Source: Armatimonadota bacterium
GTDB taxonomy: Bacteria; Armatimonadota; UBA5829
Length of the DNA stretch: 64,000 bases
Assembly (NCBI GenBank): GCA_039679645.1
Contig: JBDKUO010000053.1
Coordinates: forward strand, 1-64,000
Direction of reading: 5' to 3'
This document shows positions 1 to 8,569 of this stretch, one piece after another (position 1 is the first letter of the stretch; every line of letters starts with the position of its first letter). The position numbers and the translations under genes are program-made. A model generated the notes under the pieces. That model had not been told where the DNA came from, did no database searches, and saw only the letters and a program-made list of their open reading frames with translations.

Positions 1-139
1 AAAGCTGAGAATCGGTTTTTTGAGGACTGTTTACAGTAGAGGCATACTGCTACAAGCGAGATATCAGTTATTTGCAGCGATTCTGCGCCTAAAATGAACG
101 CAATATTCGTCTATCGCAATTGCCTCTGATACACACTAT

Positions 140-168
140 TTGACATGCAATATGGCGTCGAATATACT
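140..168 (+). promoter_or_regulatory. sigma-70 promoter of the CDF exporter
   Basis: The -35 box TTGACA (140-145) is followed by a 17-bp spacer and the -10 box TATACT (163-168), which predicts a start near 175, just before the structured leader. This rules out the longer reading frame that begins at 145, because that start lies inside the promoter. Seen directly in sequence; the function is inferred. Confidence 0.8.
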
Positions 169-174
169 GGTAAT

Positions 175-265
175 CAAGAACAGGCGACTCCGAGCAAGGA
201 GTGCGGCTGGGCCTATGCTGGCAGCAGGTTTATGCCCTGTGGGACTAAGTCCCATAGGGCTTTTT
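175..265 (+). ncRNA. candidate NiCo-type metal riboswitch with terminator
   Basis: The leader between the promoter and the metal exporter can form two exclusive structures. ACAGG (180-184) can pair with CCTGT (236-240) to close a junction that contains the hairpin ACTCC/GGAGT (187-191/198-202) and a second arm at about 205-225. The same CCTGT belongs to the 5' arm of a strong intrinsic terminator (234-246 with 248-260, one G-U pair, then five T). Closing the junction would therefore prevent termination, the logic of the known NiCo (czcD) riboswitch family found upstream of CDF exporters. The family assignment rests on context and architecture, because the full consensus could not be checked. 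A protein-independent attenuator of another class is the alternative. Confidence 0.55.
234..265 (+). terminator. intrinsic terminator in the CDF leader
   Basis: The arms 234-246 and 248-260 pair over about 12 bp with one G-U wobble and are followed by TTTTT at 261-265. It lies 23 bp before the CDF start codon, so it acts as an attenuator and not as a gene-end terminator. The G-U pair works only in the plus-strand RNA. Confidence 0.8.
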
Positions 266-288
266 GCACAGTTGTGAAGGAACATGCA

Positions 289-1233
289 GTGGACAATGCG
301 GCACGAAAATCCAACGTAGCCTTGCTCTCGGTTATTTCAAATTCAACCCTGGTCATAATGAAGCTCGCCATCGGTCTGGTGATCGGGTCGGTGTCTGTGA
401 TATCCGAAGCGATCCATTCGGGTGTGGATCTGCTCGCGGCTATAATCGCACTCTTTGCCGTTAGGACGTCCGGCCAGCCCGCCGATAGGGAGCATCCATT
501 CGGCCACGGCAAGATAGAGAATATATCGGGCACAGTCGAGGCGCTGTTGATATTCCTTGCGGCGGGGTGGATTATCTGGGAGGCAGTGAACAAGCTCCTG
601 CATCCTCATCCGCTGAAATCGTTGGGCTGGGGCGTTGGAGTAATGCTCATTTCGGCGCTGGCCAATTTGTTTGTATCGCATATGCTCTTTAAGGTGGGCA
701 GGCAGACAGACTCCGTGGCTCTGCAGGCCGACGCCTGGCATCTGCGCACCGATGTATATACTTCAGCCGGAGTCATGACAGGCCTTGCGCTGATATGGCT
801 TGCCGAGGCGGCTTTTCCCGGCGAACATTTTCACTGGATAGACCCGGTCGCCGCCATATTGGTAGCGATGCTGATAATCAGGGCGGCATATGAGCTTACA
901 ATCAAGTCCGGCCGTGACCTGCTGGATGTGAGTCTGCCGGATGATGAGGAGCAGTGGATACGCGATTACCTCGCCAAGGTCGATTCGGTAAAGGGTTTTC
1001 ACTGCCTGTGCACCCGCAAGGCAGGCTCCGAAAGGTTCATTGAGTTCCATCTGCTAGTGGACCCGAATATGTCCGTGCAGGAGTCACATCGCATTACCGA
1101 CGAGGTCACGCAAGGCATTCGCGAGCAATATGAAGGCTCTGCCGTTACAATTCATATTGAGCCCTGTGACGGCAAGTGCGGCTCGGACTGCTCTCAGTCC
1201 CGAGAGTGTTCCGGCAGAATTTCCAAAGACTGA
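289..1233 (+). CDS. cation diffusion facilitator (CDF) family metal exporter
   Basis: Predicted inner-membrane divalent metal/proton antiporter that exports metal from the cytoplasm; 314 aa from the GTG at 289, which has GAAGGA upstream. The protein has the CDF layout: about six membrane segments, the paired metal-site motifs HSGVD in helix 2 and HLRTD in helix 5, and a cytoplasmic C-terminal domain. A short cysteine-rich tail (CDGKCGSDC) ends the protein and is unusual; it may bind metal. A longer frame to 145 exists but runs through the promoter and riboswitch-like leader, so it is rejected. The candidate NiCo-type leader suggests nickel or cobalt as substrate, which is inference; CDF proteins also carry Zn, Fe or Mn. 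NikR and CobO elsewhere in the window fit Ni/Co handling. Confidence 0.9.
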   Translation: MDNAARKSNVALLSVISNSTLVIMKLAIGLVIGSVSVISEAIHSGVDLLAAIIALFAVRTSGQPADREHPFGHGKIENISGTVEALLIFLAAGWIIWEAVNKLLHPHPLKSLGWGVGVMLISALANLFVSHMLFKVGRQTDSVALQADAWHLRTDVYTSAGVMTGLALIWLAEAAFPGEHFHWIDPVAAILVAMLIIRAAYELTIKSGRDLLDVSLPDDEEQWIRDYLAKVDSVKGFHCLCTRKAGSERFIEFHLLVDPNMSVQESHRITDEVTQGIREQYEGSAVTIHIEPCDGKCGSDCSQSRECSGRISKD

Positions 1234-1340
1234 TGCGCAATACGTGAAACAATTGACGTGATTTTAGCGTATAACAATCAGTTTGATGTTTCGATAGTGA
1301 AAGCCTGTTTGGTGACAATTATGTGGCGACCGCACACATC

Positions 1341-1369
1341 TTGACCACATCTGTCTGATGTGGTACCAT
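1341..1369 (+). promoter_or_regulatory. promoter with operator-like palindrome in its spacer
   Basis: TTGACC (1341-1346), a 17-bp spacer and TACCAT (1364-1369) form a promoter for the S55 peptidase gene. The inverted repeat CCACATC-N5-GATGTGG (1345-1363) fills the spacer between the two boxes, where a bound repressor would block polymerase. The repeat is perfect; its function is inferred. Confidence 0.6.
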
Positions 1370-1397
1370 TTGAACAGCACACCTGGAGGATTCCCCT

Positions 1398-4300
1398 TTG
1401 ATAAAAAATCGTGGATTAAGCCTGTTGCTTTTAACGATGAGTGTTTTTCTCTCGTCACTCGCTTGCGTTGCAAGTGCCTTGCCCGCGCCTGGGGTAAAGA
1501 CCGATGACGCAAAGTCGTTTATGCCCGTATCCCAGATAAAGCGGGGTATGCGCGGTTACGGACTGACCGTTTTCCAGGGCACCAAGATCGAGAAATTCGA
1601 TGTTGAAGTCCTGGGCGTACTTAAAAAGACCAACACCGGCAAGGACCTGATACTGGTCAGAGTCGGCGGCGGACCGATCACGACTCGTCAGACCGAGATC
1701 ATCGCCGGAATGAGCGGTAGTCCTTGTTATATAGATGGTAAGCTCATCGGAGCGATATCTTACGGCCAGGGCTTCAGCAAAGAGCCGGTCGGTATGATTA
1801 CGCCTATAGAAGATATGGTCGAGGCATGGGATGATAATCTGCCCAAGCAGGCCAGCGGCTACAGCGCCGGCACGCTCTCCGAACCTGTGCAGGTAGACGG
1901 CAAGTCCGTGAGCAGCGTAATGATAGACCCATTCGGCGCGGACACAAAGGCGATAGACAACGGGGTCCTCCATATGCAGCCCCTGATGACTCCGATGATG
2001 GTAAGTGGTCTTTCTCCGCGCAGCCTTGCTAAGCTTACCGAAATCTTGCAGCCGTTCGGCATCTCGCCCATGGCCGGTCCCGGCAGCGGCGGACGAAAGG
2101 CCGAGGAGGCCAAAGCCGAGTTAGTGCCCGGAGCGGCAATAGGTATGTCTTTGGCCAGTGGCGATATAGATATGACCGGTGTCGGCACCGTGACCTATCG
2201 CCGGGGAAATAGAATCGTTGCCTTCGGCCATCCTATGCTTGGTATCGGATCAGTCGATGCTCCTATGACCACAGCATATGTCGAGGATGTGCTGTCGAAT
2301 TACCAGATATCCACCAAGATGGCTTCTCCAATGAAAACGGTAGGCCGGATATTCCAGGATAGACCGTGGTCCATTGCGGGTTCGATAGGCAATATGCCCA
2401 AGACCATTCCCGTCAAAGTTGCGATCGATGATGAGTCGGCAAAGCGCAGTCGCACCTATAATGTGAATGTGATCAATCATCCGCTTCTGGCTTCCAGGCT
2501 GATCACGATGATCGTGGGCGAAGCGATCTACGAGACACATCCGGCTCCCGGTGATGCAACTGCGGAGCTTAGCTATACAGTTAATGCCGATCAGGTCGGA
2601 ACTATCAAGCGAAGCAATATCTTCTTCGATCCTATGACCATAGACTCGGCTGCAATCAGTGACATCGGCTCGCTCCTGCAGATTCTAGGCAGCAATAAAT
2701 TTTATCCGATAGATATCAAGTCGGTGAATGTCAACGTGCGTATAATCGACAAGCGCAATACCGCGACCGTCGACAGAATATTCGTCAAAAAGAGCGAATA
2801 TGAGCCCGGTGAGACGGTGGATGTGGGTATCGTATTGCGACCATATAAGAAAGACCGCATCACCAAGACCTATAAGATTAAGATTCCAGCCACCGCGGGC
2901 AGCGGTAAGCTCGTTTTGCAGGTGCGCGGCGGAGCTACTCCCACAATCGCGCAGCTTGGAGCAAGCCTTTCATCTTCTGACGACAGTGGTGACGACGGCG
3001 CTCTGATTATGCCGAGCGCGTCACCCGCGGCAAATGTAGACAACGTAAAACAGCTCATCAACAAATATCTCGAGCGCGAGAAGAACAATCAGGTTGTGGT
3101 GCAGATACTCCTGCGCAACACTGCGATCAATGTGGCCGGCGAGAAGCTCAGCGGGCTCCCGAGCACCATTGCCGATATAATGAAGTCTTCTAGAAATTCC
3201 GGCCTCAAGCTGGAGAGAGAAGAGGTCAAGGAACTCTACGACGAAGACATGATTGTCGTCGGAATGGCCCGCCTGACTCTCAATGTCAAGAAGAAGACCC
3301 TTAACGATGGCAAGCAGACTCCAAAGAGCGCTCCTGCCATTTCACCTGAAGATATGCAGGCCGATCCCGGTTCAATGTCTCCGGACGATTCGGCTTCACC
3401 GGCCTGTGATGACGGCTCGATGGATTATTCGACAATGGGCTCCGGTCCGTCCGTGGACGTGACCGAAGCTCCTGCCGATGGTTCCGGCAGCGCTGCGGAT
3501 GATGATTCCGATAATCCAGTCGATGACACTGCCACTGATGACGCTGCGCCGGATCAGCCTGCCGATGTCCAGCCCAAGGTTGAGTCCCCCGCTCCTCCGA
3601 CTGCAGCGCCGAGCGCGGCCAAGACTAATGTAAAGAGTGTAGTCCGTCAGACAAAGACCTGGACGCAGAGCACTCAGGCCGACTTTGCCAAGGGCACATT
3701 CTCCGGTGTTTCAGCTTCCAGTAAGAACAAGCTCGAACTCGTCCCGACGTTGAAGAAACTGGCGGAGACACCTGAGCAGTTCGTGTGGTGCGTTGCGCCG
3801 ACCAAGGACGGCATCTATGCAGGCACGGGCAACTCAGGCATGATCTACCATATTTCCGAGTCTGGAGATATGAAGGTCTTCTATGAGACCGGCGAACTGG
3901 AGGTCCAATCCCTCGTTCGCGATGCAAACGGCAACATCTATGCCGGAACTTCGCCCAATGGCAAGATATTCAAAATATCCCCGGACGGCAAGGGCAAACT
4001 GCTCTTTAAGACCGATGAGAAATATGTGCTTGCGCTGGCAACAGACGGCCAGGGCAACATCTACGCGGGCGTCGGCGATGCGGGCAAAATATATCGCATA
4101 TCCGCCGACGGCACAGGTAAAGTATTTGCCACTCTGGGTGAGCAGCAGGTTCTCAGTCTTACCTGGGATTCTCGCGGCTATCTGGCCGCCGGGACAGGCA
4201 CCAACGGTGTGGTCTATAAGATCGGTCCTCAGGGCAACGCCGAGCCGATCTTTGACGCCGATGAAGATTCGATAGCATCTGTCGCAACGGACGGCAAAGG

Positions 4301-5675
4301 CAATATATATGCCGGAACATCTCCCAAGGGGATTGTATACAAGATAAGCGCTGATCTGCGCTCGAAGAAGGTATTTACTAATGCCAGTCGTGTCCTTTCG
4401 ATGACTGCCGATCCGAGCGGCAACATCTATGCCGTATCCGACGGGACCCTCGTCAAGATTACACCTGATGAGAGTGTGATTCAGCTCGACTCGTCGCAGG
4501 ACAAGGTCCAGTTCCTAGCTACGGTCTACAACACCGATACCGGCGCGCTGTATGCATCCACCGGAAATATCGGGTCGATATATGTGAGCAAGTGCTGTGA
4601 CATCTCAGGCTCGTTTGAGTCTGCCGTGCATGACACCAAGATGGTCTCGCGCTGGGGCAGGATCAAATGGACTGCCGATACTCCGGCAGGCACATCAATT
4701 GAACTGCAGAGCCGCACGGGCAACGTAGAGACGCCGGATGCCACATGGACTTCCTGGTCTCCGGTTTATACTAACAGCACCGGCGAGCAGATATCAGGCG
4801 GCAGTTCTCGCTATATTCAATATAGAGTGACCCTTAAGACATCCAAGCCGAATATGTCTCCCAGAGTCTCCAGCGTCATGCTCTCCTATCTGACGCCGAA
4901 CCAGGCTCCGACAATCAAGCTCACGGCTCCGTCTGTCGGCAGTGTGTGGGCGGGCAGCCAGACCATCAAGTGGGTCGGTTCGGACCCAGACAAAGACACA
5001 CTCACTTATGATGTCTACTATTCCAAGAACGGCGGCAAGGATTGGACTGCGCTCGTCGGTGGAGTAGGGGGCAGCGCCGGTGATAATCAGCAGTCGGCGA
5101 AGGCAATAGTCGAAAAGGTAAAGACCGAGCTGGGCAAGTCGCCGGACGTGCCCGAGGACATGAAGAAGCAAGTTCTAAACGGCACCGAGAATATTGGGAC
5201 ATCGCCGGCTCTCTCGCCTGTGGCATCCGACAGCTCATTGAGCAAGAGTTCGTATACTTGGGATACCAAGAAGGTCGAAGACGGTAACTATGTCCTTAAG
5301 GTGATTGCAAGCGACCGCACAAGCAACGCGGGCGATCCGCTCACAGACGAAGTCACATCCGATCCATTCGTGGTGTGCAACACTGCGCCCAAACTGGTGC
5401 TCTATCAGAGGGCTGTAACGCAAAAAGGCGCAGGACCTGTTACGATAGCCGGTTCGGCTGCCAGCAAGATGATCGAGATCACAGGCGTGCAGTTCCGGGT
5501 TGACGGTGGCGCGTGGATGGCTGCTGCGGCTGATGATGGAATGTACGACTCGTCGTATGAGATGTTCAAGGCCACTACAGGCCCTCTGTCTGCCGGCAGC
5601 CACAAGGTCGAAATCCAGGCAATCGACTCCGCAGGCAATGCCTCCACCGAGACAGTGGACGTGACGATCTCGTAG
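1398..5675 (+). CDS. secreted S55 (SpoIVB-type) serine peptidase with beta-propeller and Ig-like domains
   Basis: A 1425-aa protein with a TTG start placed 8 nt after CTGGAGGA. Residues 1-27 form a signal peptide. Residues about 40-400 are an S55 peptidase domain: GMSGSPC at 104-110 holds the presumed catalytic serine, followed by the family-typical stretch IVAFGHPMLGIGS. A low-complexity Asp/Ala/Pro/Ser linker spans about 655-765. Residues about 780-1065 carry repeats of the type GNIYAGTSPNGKIFKIS, a beta-propeller of the NHL/SMP-30 kind. The C-terminus (about 1100-1425) resembles Ig/Fn3-like modules with GSVWAGSQTIKW and SAGNAS-type endings. SpoIVB itself is a sporulation signalling protease of about 430 aa. 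This protein is three times longer and no sporulation genes are nearby, so an envelope or extracellular role is more likely. Confidence 0.85.
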   Translation: MIKNRGLSLLLLTMSVFLSSLACVASALPAPGVKTDDAKSFMPVSQIKRGMRGYGLTVFQGTKIEKFDVEVLGVLKKTNTGKDLILVRVGGGPITTRQTEIIAGMSGSPCYIDGKLIGAISYGQGFSKEPVGMITPIEDMVEAWDDNLPKQASGYSAGTLSEPVQVDGKSVSSVMIDPFGADTKAIDNGVLHMQPLMTPMMVSGLSPRSLAKLTEILQPFGISPMAGPGSGGRKAEEAKAELVPGAAIGMSLASGDIDMTGVGTVTYRRGNRIVAFGHPMLGIGSVDAPMTTAYVEDVLSNYQISTKMASPMKTVGRIFQDRPWSIAGSIGNMPKTIPVKVAIDDESAKRSRTYNVNVINHPLLASRLITMIVGEAIYETHPAPGDATAELSYTVNADQVGTIKRSNIFFDPMTIDSAAISDIGSLLQILGSNKFYPIDIKSVNVNVRIIDKRNTATVDRIFVKKSEYEPGETVDVGIVLRPYKKDRITKTYKIKIPATAGSGKLVLQVRGGATPTIAQLGASLSSSDDSGDDGALIMPSASPAANVDNVKQLINKYLEREKNNQVVVQILLRNTAINVAGEKLSGLPSTIADIMKSSRNSGLKLEREEVKELYDEDMIVVGMARLTLNVKKKTLNDGKQTPKSAPAISPEDMQADPGSMSPDDSASPACDDGSMDYSTMGSGPSVDVTEAPADGSGSAADDDSDNPVDDTATDDAAPDQPADVQPKVESPAPPTAAPSAAKTNVKSVVRQTKTWTQSTQADFAKGTFSGVSASSKNKLELVPTLKKLAETPEQFVWCVAPTKDGIYAGTGNSGMIYHISESGDMKVFYETGELEVQSLVRDANGNIYAGTSPNGKIFKISPDGKGKLLFKTDEKYVLALATDGQGNIYAGVGDAGKIYRISADGTGKVFATLGEQQVLSLTWDSRGYLAAGTGTNGVVYKIGPQGNAEPIFDADEDSIASVATDGKGNIYAGTSPKGIVYKISADLRSKKVFTNASRVLSMTADPSGNIYAVSDGTLVKITPDESVIQLDSSQDKVQFLATVYNTDTGALYASTGNIGSIYVSKCCDISGSFESAVHDTKMVSRWGRIKWTADTPAGTSIELQSRTGNVETPDATWTSWSPVYTNSTGEQISGGSSRYIQYRVTLKTSKPNMSPRVSSVMLSYLTPNQAPTIKLTAPSVGSVWAGSQTIKWVGSDPDKDTLTYDVYYSKNGGKDWTALVGGVGGSAGDNQQSAKAIVEKVKTELGKSPDVPEDMKKQVLNGTENIGTSPALSPVASDSSLSKSSYTWDTKKVEDGNYVLKVIASDRTSNAGDPLTDEVTSDPFVVCNTAPKLVLYQRAVTQKGAGPVTIAGSAASKMIEITGVQFRVDGGAWMAAAADDGMYDSSYEMFKATTGPLSAGSHKVEIQAIDSAGNASTETVDVTIS

Positions 5676-5709
5676 ATGATCTGATGGCTAGATAGTCTGA
5701 TAGTTGAAT

Positions 5710-5740
5710 ATCCCTCCAGGTATCTTACCTGGAGGGATTC
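5710..5740 (+). terminator. terminator after the S55 peptidase gene
   Basis: A 13-bp perfect stem (5710-5722 with 5726-5738, loop TCT) lies 35 bp past the stop codon. The following T-run is weak (TCTTGTAATT). It could also serve the decayed gene that ends at 5747 on the other strand. Confidence 0.7.
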
Positions 5741-5746
5741 TTGTAA

Positions 5747-6225
5747 TTATCCCTGTGCAGTCTTTGTTTCCTTTGACTTATCTTCAGCCGGAGGAGTATA
5801 TAGAGGGCAAGTGATTTTCCACGGCAATCCGGTAACATCACCGGAAGATGCTAGGTCATTATAACTGGTAATGGAATTCAAATTGAGCCTTGCTTTTCCC
5901 AGTTATAACGGTAGTCATTCTCCAGCGTATCGCGCACAGCGCGCACATCCCACTCACTTGGGAATGTGAGATCTTCCATGTATTGATCCATTTCACTTGA
6001 ACCGTTGGCATAAAATTTTGCTTCAATCTTTGCCGATTCATGTGCCGGGTCGGATAACATTCCGGACAAAAACAGCTCTGCTTCTCATTACCCACACCTA
6101 ACATGACTTTGCCGATCGAATGAAAAGTATTGGTGATGTCATCGACTCCGCTGGCCATACAGTCCTTATATACTTGACAGACTCGTTCATCAGTCGCATT
6201 GTTCGACTCATCTGGTTTTTTGACC
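5747..6225 (-). pseudogene. decayed, frameshifted hypothetical gene
   Basis: On the minus strand three frames carry protein-like segments that join end to end. The first runs from about 6225 to 6085 (KPDESNNATDERVCQVYKDC...). The second runs from about 6080 to 5878 (LSGMLSDPAHESAKIEAKF...WEKQG). The third runs from about 5880 to the stop at 5747 (LNLNSITSYNDLASSGD...). At least two frameshifts separate them, one near a run of five T around 6070. No intact start codon was found, since the first frame has an upstream stop next to an AT-rich stretch. The family is not recognised. Sequencing errors are the alternative to real decay. Confidence 0.45.
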
Positions 6226-6289
6226 TAAATAAAAATTTATAAAAACAATTTTTACGGTAATATTCCTGCCCGGCAGCCGTCTTAGCGTA

Positions 6290-6318
6290 TTGACATGGAG
6301 TTTAGCTCGTGCTAATAT
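6290..6318 (+). promoter_or_regulatory. strong promoter of the SLH porin
   Basis: A consensus -35 TTGACA (6290-6295), exactly 17 bp, and TAATAT (6313-6318). The predicted transcript starts near 6325, giving a leader of about 205 nt before the porin. A near-perfect promoter fits an abundant envelope protein. Confidence 0.8.
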
Positions 6319-6378
6319 TCCGTGGGCTAAGCTGGCTATCACACTAATAACAGCGCAGGCAAGAAAGGAGGTGCATCC

Positions 6379-6435
6379 TTGAAGCCGCCTGTGAGTGCTG
6401 TAAGTGATAGTATAGGCAGAGAAGGATTGTATTAA
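6379..6435 (+). CDS. possible 18-residue leader peptide upstream of the porin
   Basis: The leader holds AGAAAGGAGGTG (6362-6373), a 12-nt perfect complement to the usual 3' end of 16S rRNA, followed at good spacing by TTG and an 18-codon frame (MKPPVSAVSDSIGREGLY) that ends at TAA 6433. It may be translated as a leader peptide, or the site may be a ribosome-loading or mRNA-stabilising element as in some highly expressed S-layer and ribosomal genes. No other evidence for translation can be seen. Confidence 0.35.
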   Translation: MKPPVSAVSDSIGREGLY

Positions 6436-6529
6436 GGGCAGCGGACCGGCCAGGCAACATGGATACTGACAAGTCCAAGCCCAAAGTTAAAATCCTCCTG
6501 CCGTTGTTTCAAATTCAAGGAGGAATATC

Positions 6530-8455
6530 ATGAAAAAAATGACATTCGTTTTAGTGGCACTGCTTTGTGCGTGCTCGATTCCTGTCTTTGCGCAGGGGCC
6601 GTTCACCGATGTGCCGACGGATCACTGGGCATATGACGCAGTGAACCAGTTGCAGCAGGACGGTATTCTTATCGGCTATCCGGACGGAACGTTCGGTGGC
6701 AAGAAGACTATCACCCGCTACGAGTTCGCGGTTGCAATCGCTAGAGTCGTCGACTACGTCGGCGGCAATGTGACTCCACCCGGCGCAGGCGTAAACCAGG
6801 CTCAGTTGGACAAGGCTCTTGAGGGCTATGCCAAGAAGAGTGAGATCCCTACGGTTCCCACTTTGGCCAACCTCGCCAGCAAGTCCGATCTGGACCAGGT
6901 TCGCAAACTCGTCGATGAGTTCCGTGACGAACTCGCGGCTCTCGGTGTTGACGTGGACGCTCTGAAGAGAGACGTAGCCGCTTTGGCTTGCCGCGTTGAT
7001 ATTCTCGAAGCTGAAGTCAATCGTGTCAAGGTTACCGGCGATCTCAACGTTGCTGCATTCACAGAAATGAACCGCAGCGCAAACAATGTCCAGTCGGCTG
7101 CAAACGCTGTTGATTTGGACAATCGCCAGGTTCCTACGACCAGCAACCTTGCCAATTCAATTGGCGTGGTTCGCGACCTTGATCTCAACATCGTTGGCCG
7201 CGTAAGCTGCTCAACGACAGTGAATGCTACGATCGACTACGGCAACTATCTGAACTATGTCAGATACGTTGATGACTATGTCAACGTTGAAAGACCGACT
7301 GCAAAGACCAATATTCAGGATGGCAAGCAGTTTGTGGATGCGTTCTTCCCGTATTACGCATACATCAATGCCGCTATGTGCAAGGGTAGTCTCAATGTTG
7401 GTCGTTTCCCGATCGCATTCACTCCTTACACACTGAAGAAGATCGATGTTGATGCATACACCAACATCCTCAAGACTGATGACGGTTACTATCCGATGGA
7501 CGGTATCAGCCTCGTCAACAACTTCGGCGGCGTGGACGTAACACTCTTCGCAGCAAAGAACGACGAGAACGACTACCTGAAGAACGGTCTCACCGGTCAG
7601 CCCAGCAATGCTATGGGCGTTTTTAACGTCAATGGCGGTAACGCTGTCGGTGGTATCGACTCTCAGATCACCCAGACTGCTGGCGGTCGCTTCACAGTAG
7701 GTATACCTTGGAGCGGCAAGCTCAGTGGAACATTCTACCAGGCCTGGGCCAACGATGCGACTCTTGATCGCGATCAGGCCAAAGTCTACGGTGGCGATTT
7801 GGCCATTCCTTACAAAGCTTACAACTTTACTGGAAGCTGGACAAGGAGTGATACCAGGGCCAGAAGAAATTCCGGCTTTACTCACACCGATGATGACAAT
7901 GTTGCATGGGATGCCAAAGTCGGCACAATGATCGGAAAACTCGATGTCAATGCCGGTTACAAGGACATCGGCCGCAACTTTGCAGCCGCCGGTTCTTGGG
8001 ACAAGATCGGCAACTGGACCAATCCTGTAGACATCAATGGTCCGTATGTCGGCGTCACTTATCCGATCTTGAGCAACGTGAAGGCTGTCTTGAACGGTGA
8101 ATTCCTTACCGTTAAGGACACTGTCACGACAGTACCAACCCCGGGATTCAGTGCTGTTACACTGAACAAGGACGACAGCATACTCAAGGCCGAAGGTGGA
8201 GTGCAGTGGGGTATCTCCAAGGCTAACTCCCTTGCCCTCGGTTATCAGTATGTCCAGTTCGATCCGGATAACACACTGCAGGACAAAGGAACTCAGACCT
8301 ACCTGACCATCGGTTGGGCTCACCAGGTCAATCCTGATGCCGCACTGAAGATCGGCTACCAGTTCATTAACTGGGACGGTGGCAACAATGCTATCGTTTA
8401 CGGCAAAGACTATCAGGCGGGACTGGGCGTTGTCCAGTTTGGCGTGAACTTCTAA
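6530..8455 (+). CDS. SLH-domain outer-membrane porin
   Basis: A 641-aa protein starting at ATG 6530 after CAAGGAGGAA. It has a signal peptide (1-21), one S-layer homology domain (about 24-78: FTDVPTDHWAYDAV...GYPDGTFGGKKTITRYEFA), a coiled-coil stalk (about 95-165) and a long beta-rich region that ends in VQFGVNF. A terminal phenylalanine is the usual outer-membrane insertion signal. The SLH domain should anchor to the cell-wall side while the barrel sits in the outer membrane, as in the SLH porins of Deinococcus-Thermus, cyanobacteria and other diderm terrabacteria. It is probably a major outer-membrane protein, which its strong promoter and long leader support. Substrate specificity cannot be read from sequence. 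Confidence 0.9.
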   Translation: MKKMTFVLVALLCACSIPVFAQGPFTDVPTDHWAYDAVNQLQQDGILIGYPDGTFGGKKTITRYEFAVAIARVVDYVGGNVTPPGAGVNQAQLDKALEGYAKKSEIPTVPTLANLASKSDLDQVRKLVDEFRDELAALGVDVDALKRDVAALACRVDILEAEVNRVKVTGDLNVAAFTEMNRSANNVQSAANAVDLDNRQVPTTSNLANSIGVVRDLDLNIVGRVSCSTTVNATIDYGNYLNYVRYVDDYVNVERPTAKTNIQDGKQFVDAFFPYYAYINAAMCKGSLNVGRFPIAFTPYTLKKIDVDAYTNILKTDDGYYPMDGISLVNNFGGVDVTLFAAKNDENDYLKNGLTGQPSNAMGVFNVNGGNAVGGIDSQITQTAGGRFTVGIPWSGKLSGTFYQAWANDATLDRDQAKVYGGDLAIPYKAYNFTGSWTRSDTRARRNSGFTHTDDDNVAWDAKVGTMIGKLDVNAGYKDIGRNFAAAGSWDKIGNWTNPVDINGPYVGVTYPILSNVKAVLNGEFLTVKDTVTTVPTPGFSAVTLNKDDSILKAEGGVQWGISKANSLALGYQYVQFDPDNTLQDKGTQTYLTIGWAHQVNPDAALKIGYQFINWDGGNNAIVYGKDYQAGLGVVQFGVNF

Positions 8456-8474
8456 GTTCAGTCTAAGCTAAAAC

Positions 8475-8504
8475 AAAGGCTCTCGGAGTAATCCGAGAGC
8501 CTTT
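8475..8504 (+). terminator. terminator after the porin gene
   Basis: A 13-bp perfect stem (8475-8487 with 8492-8504, loop GTAA) lies 19 bp past the porin stop and ends in CTTTGCATTT. Confidence 0.8.
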
Positions 8505-8569
8505 GCATTTAGTATTTAGTATTTTTGATTTTATATTTGTCTGTATATTTGGCACGCTGGGGGGAGATC

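Noticed and set aside
145-288. N-terminal extension of the CDF exporter reading frame
   Set aside because: It starts inside the promoter -35 box and runs through the terminator hairpin; GTG 289 has a ribosome site.
7211-8323. 370-residue open frame antisense to the porin gene
   Set aside because: Codon-bias shadow of a strong coding region; no ribosome site, no recognisable domain.
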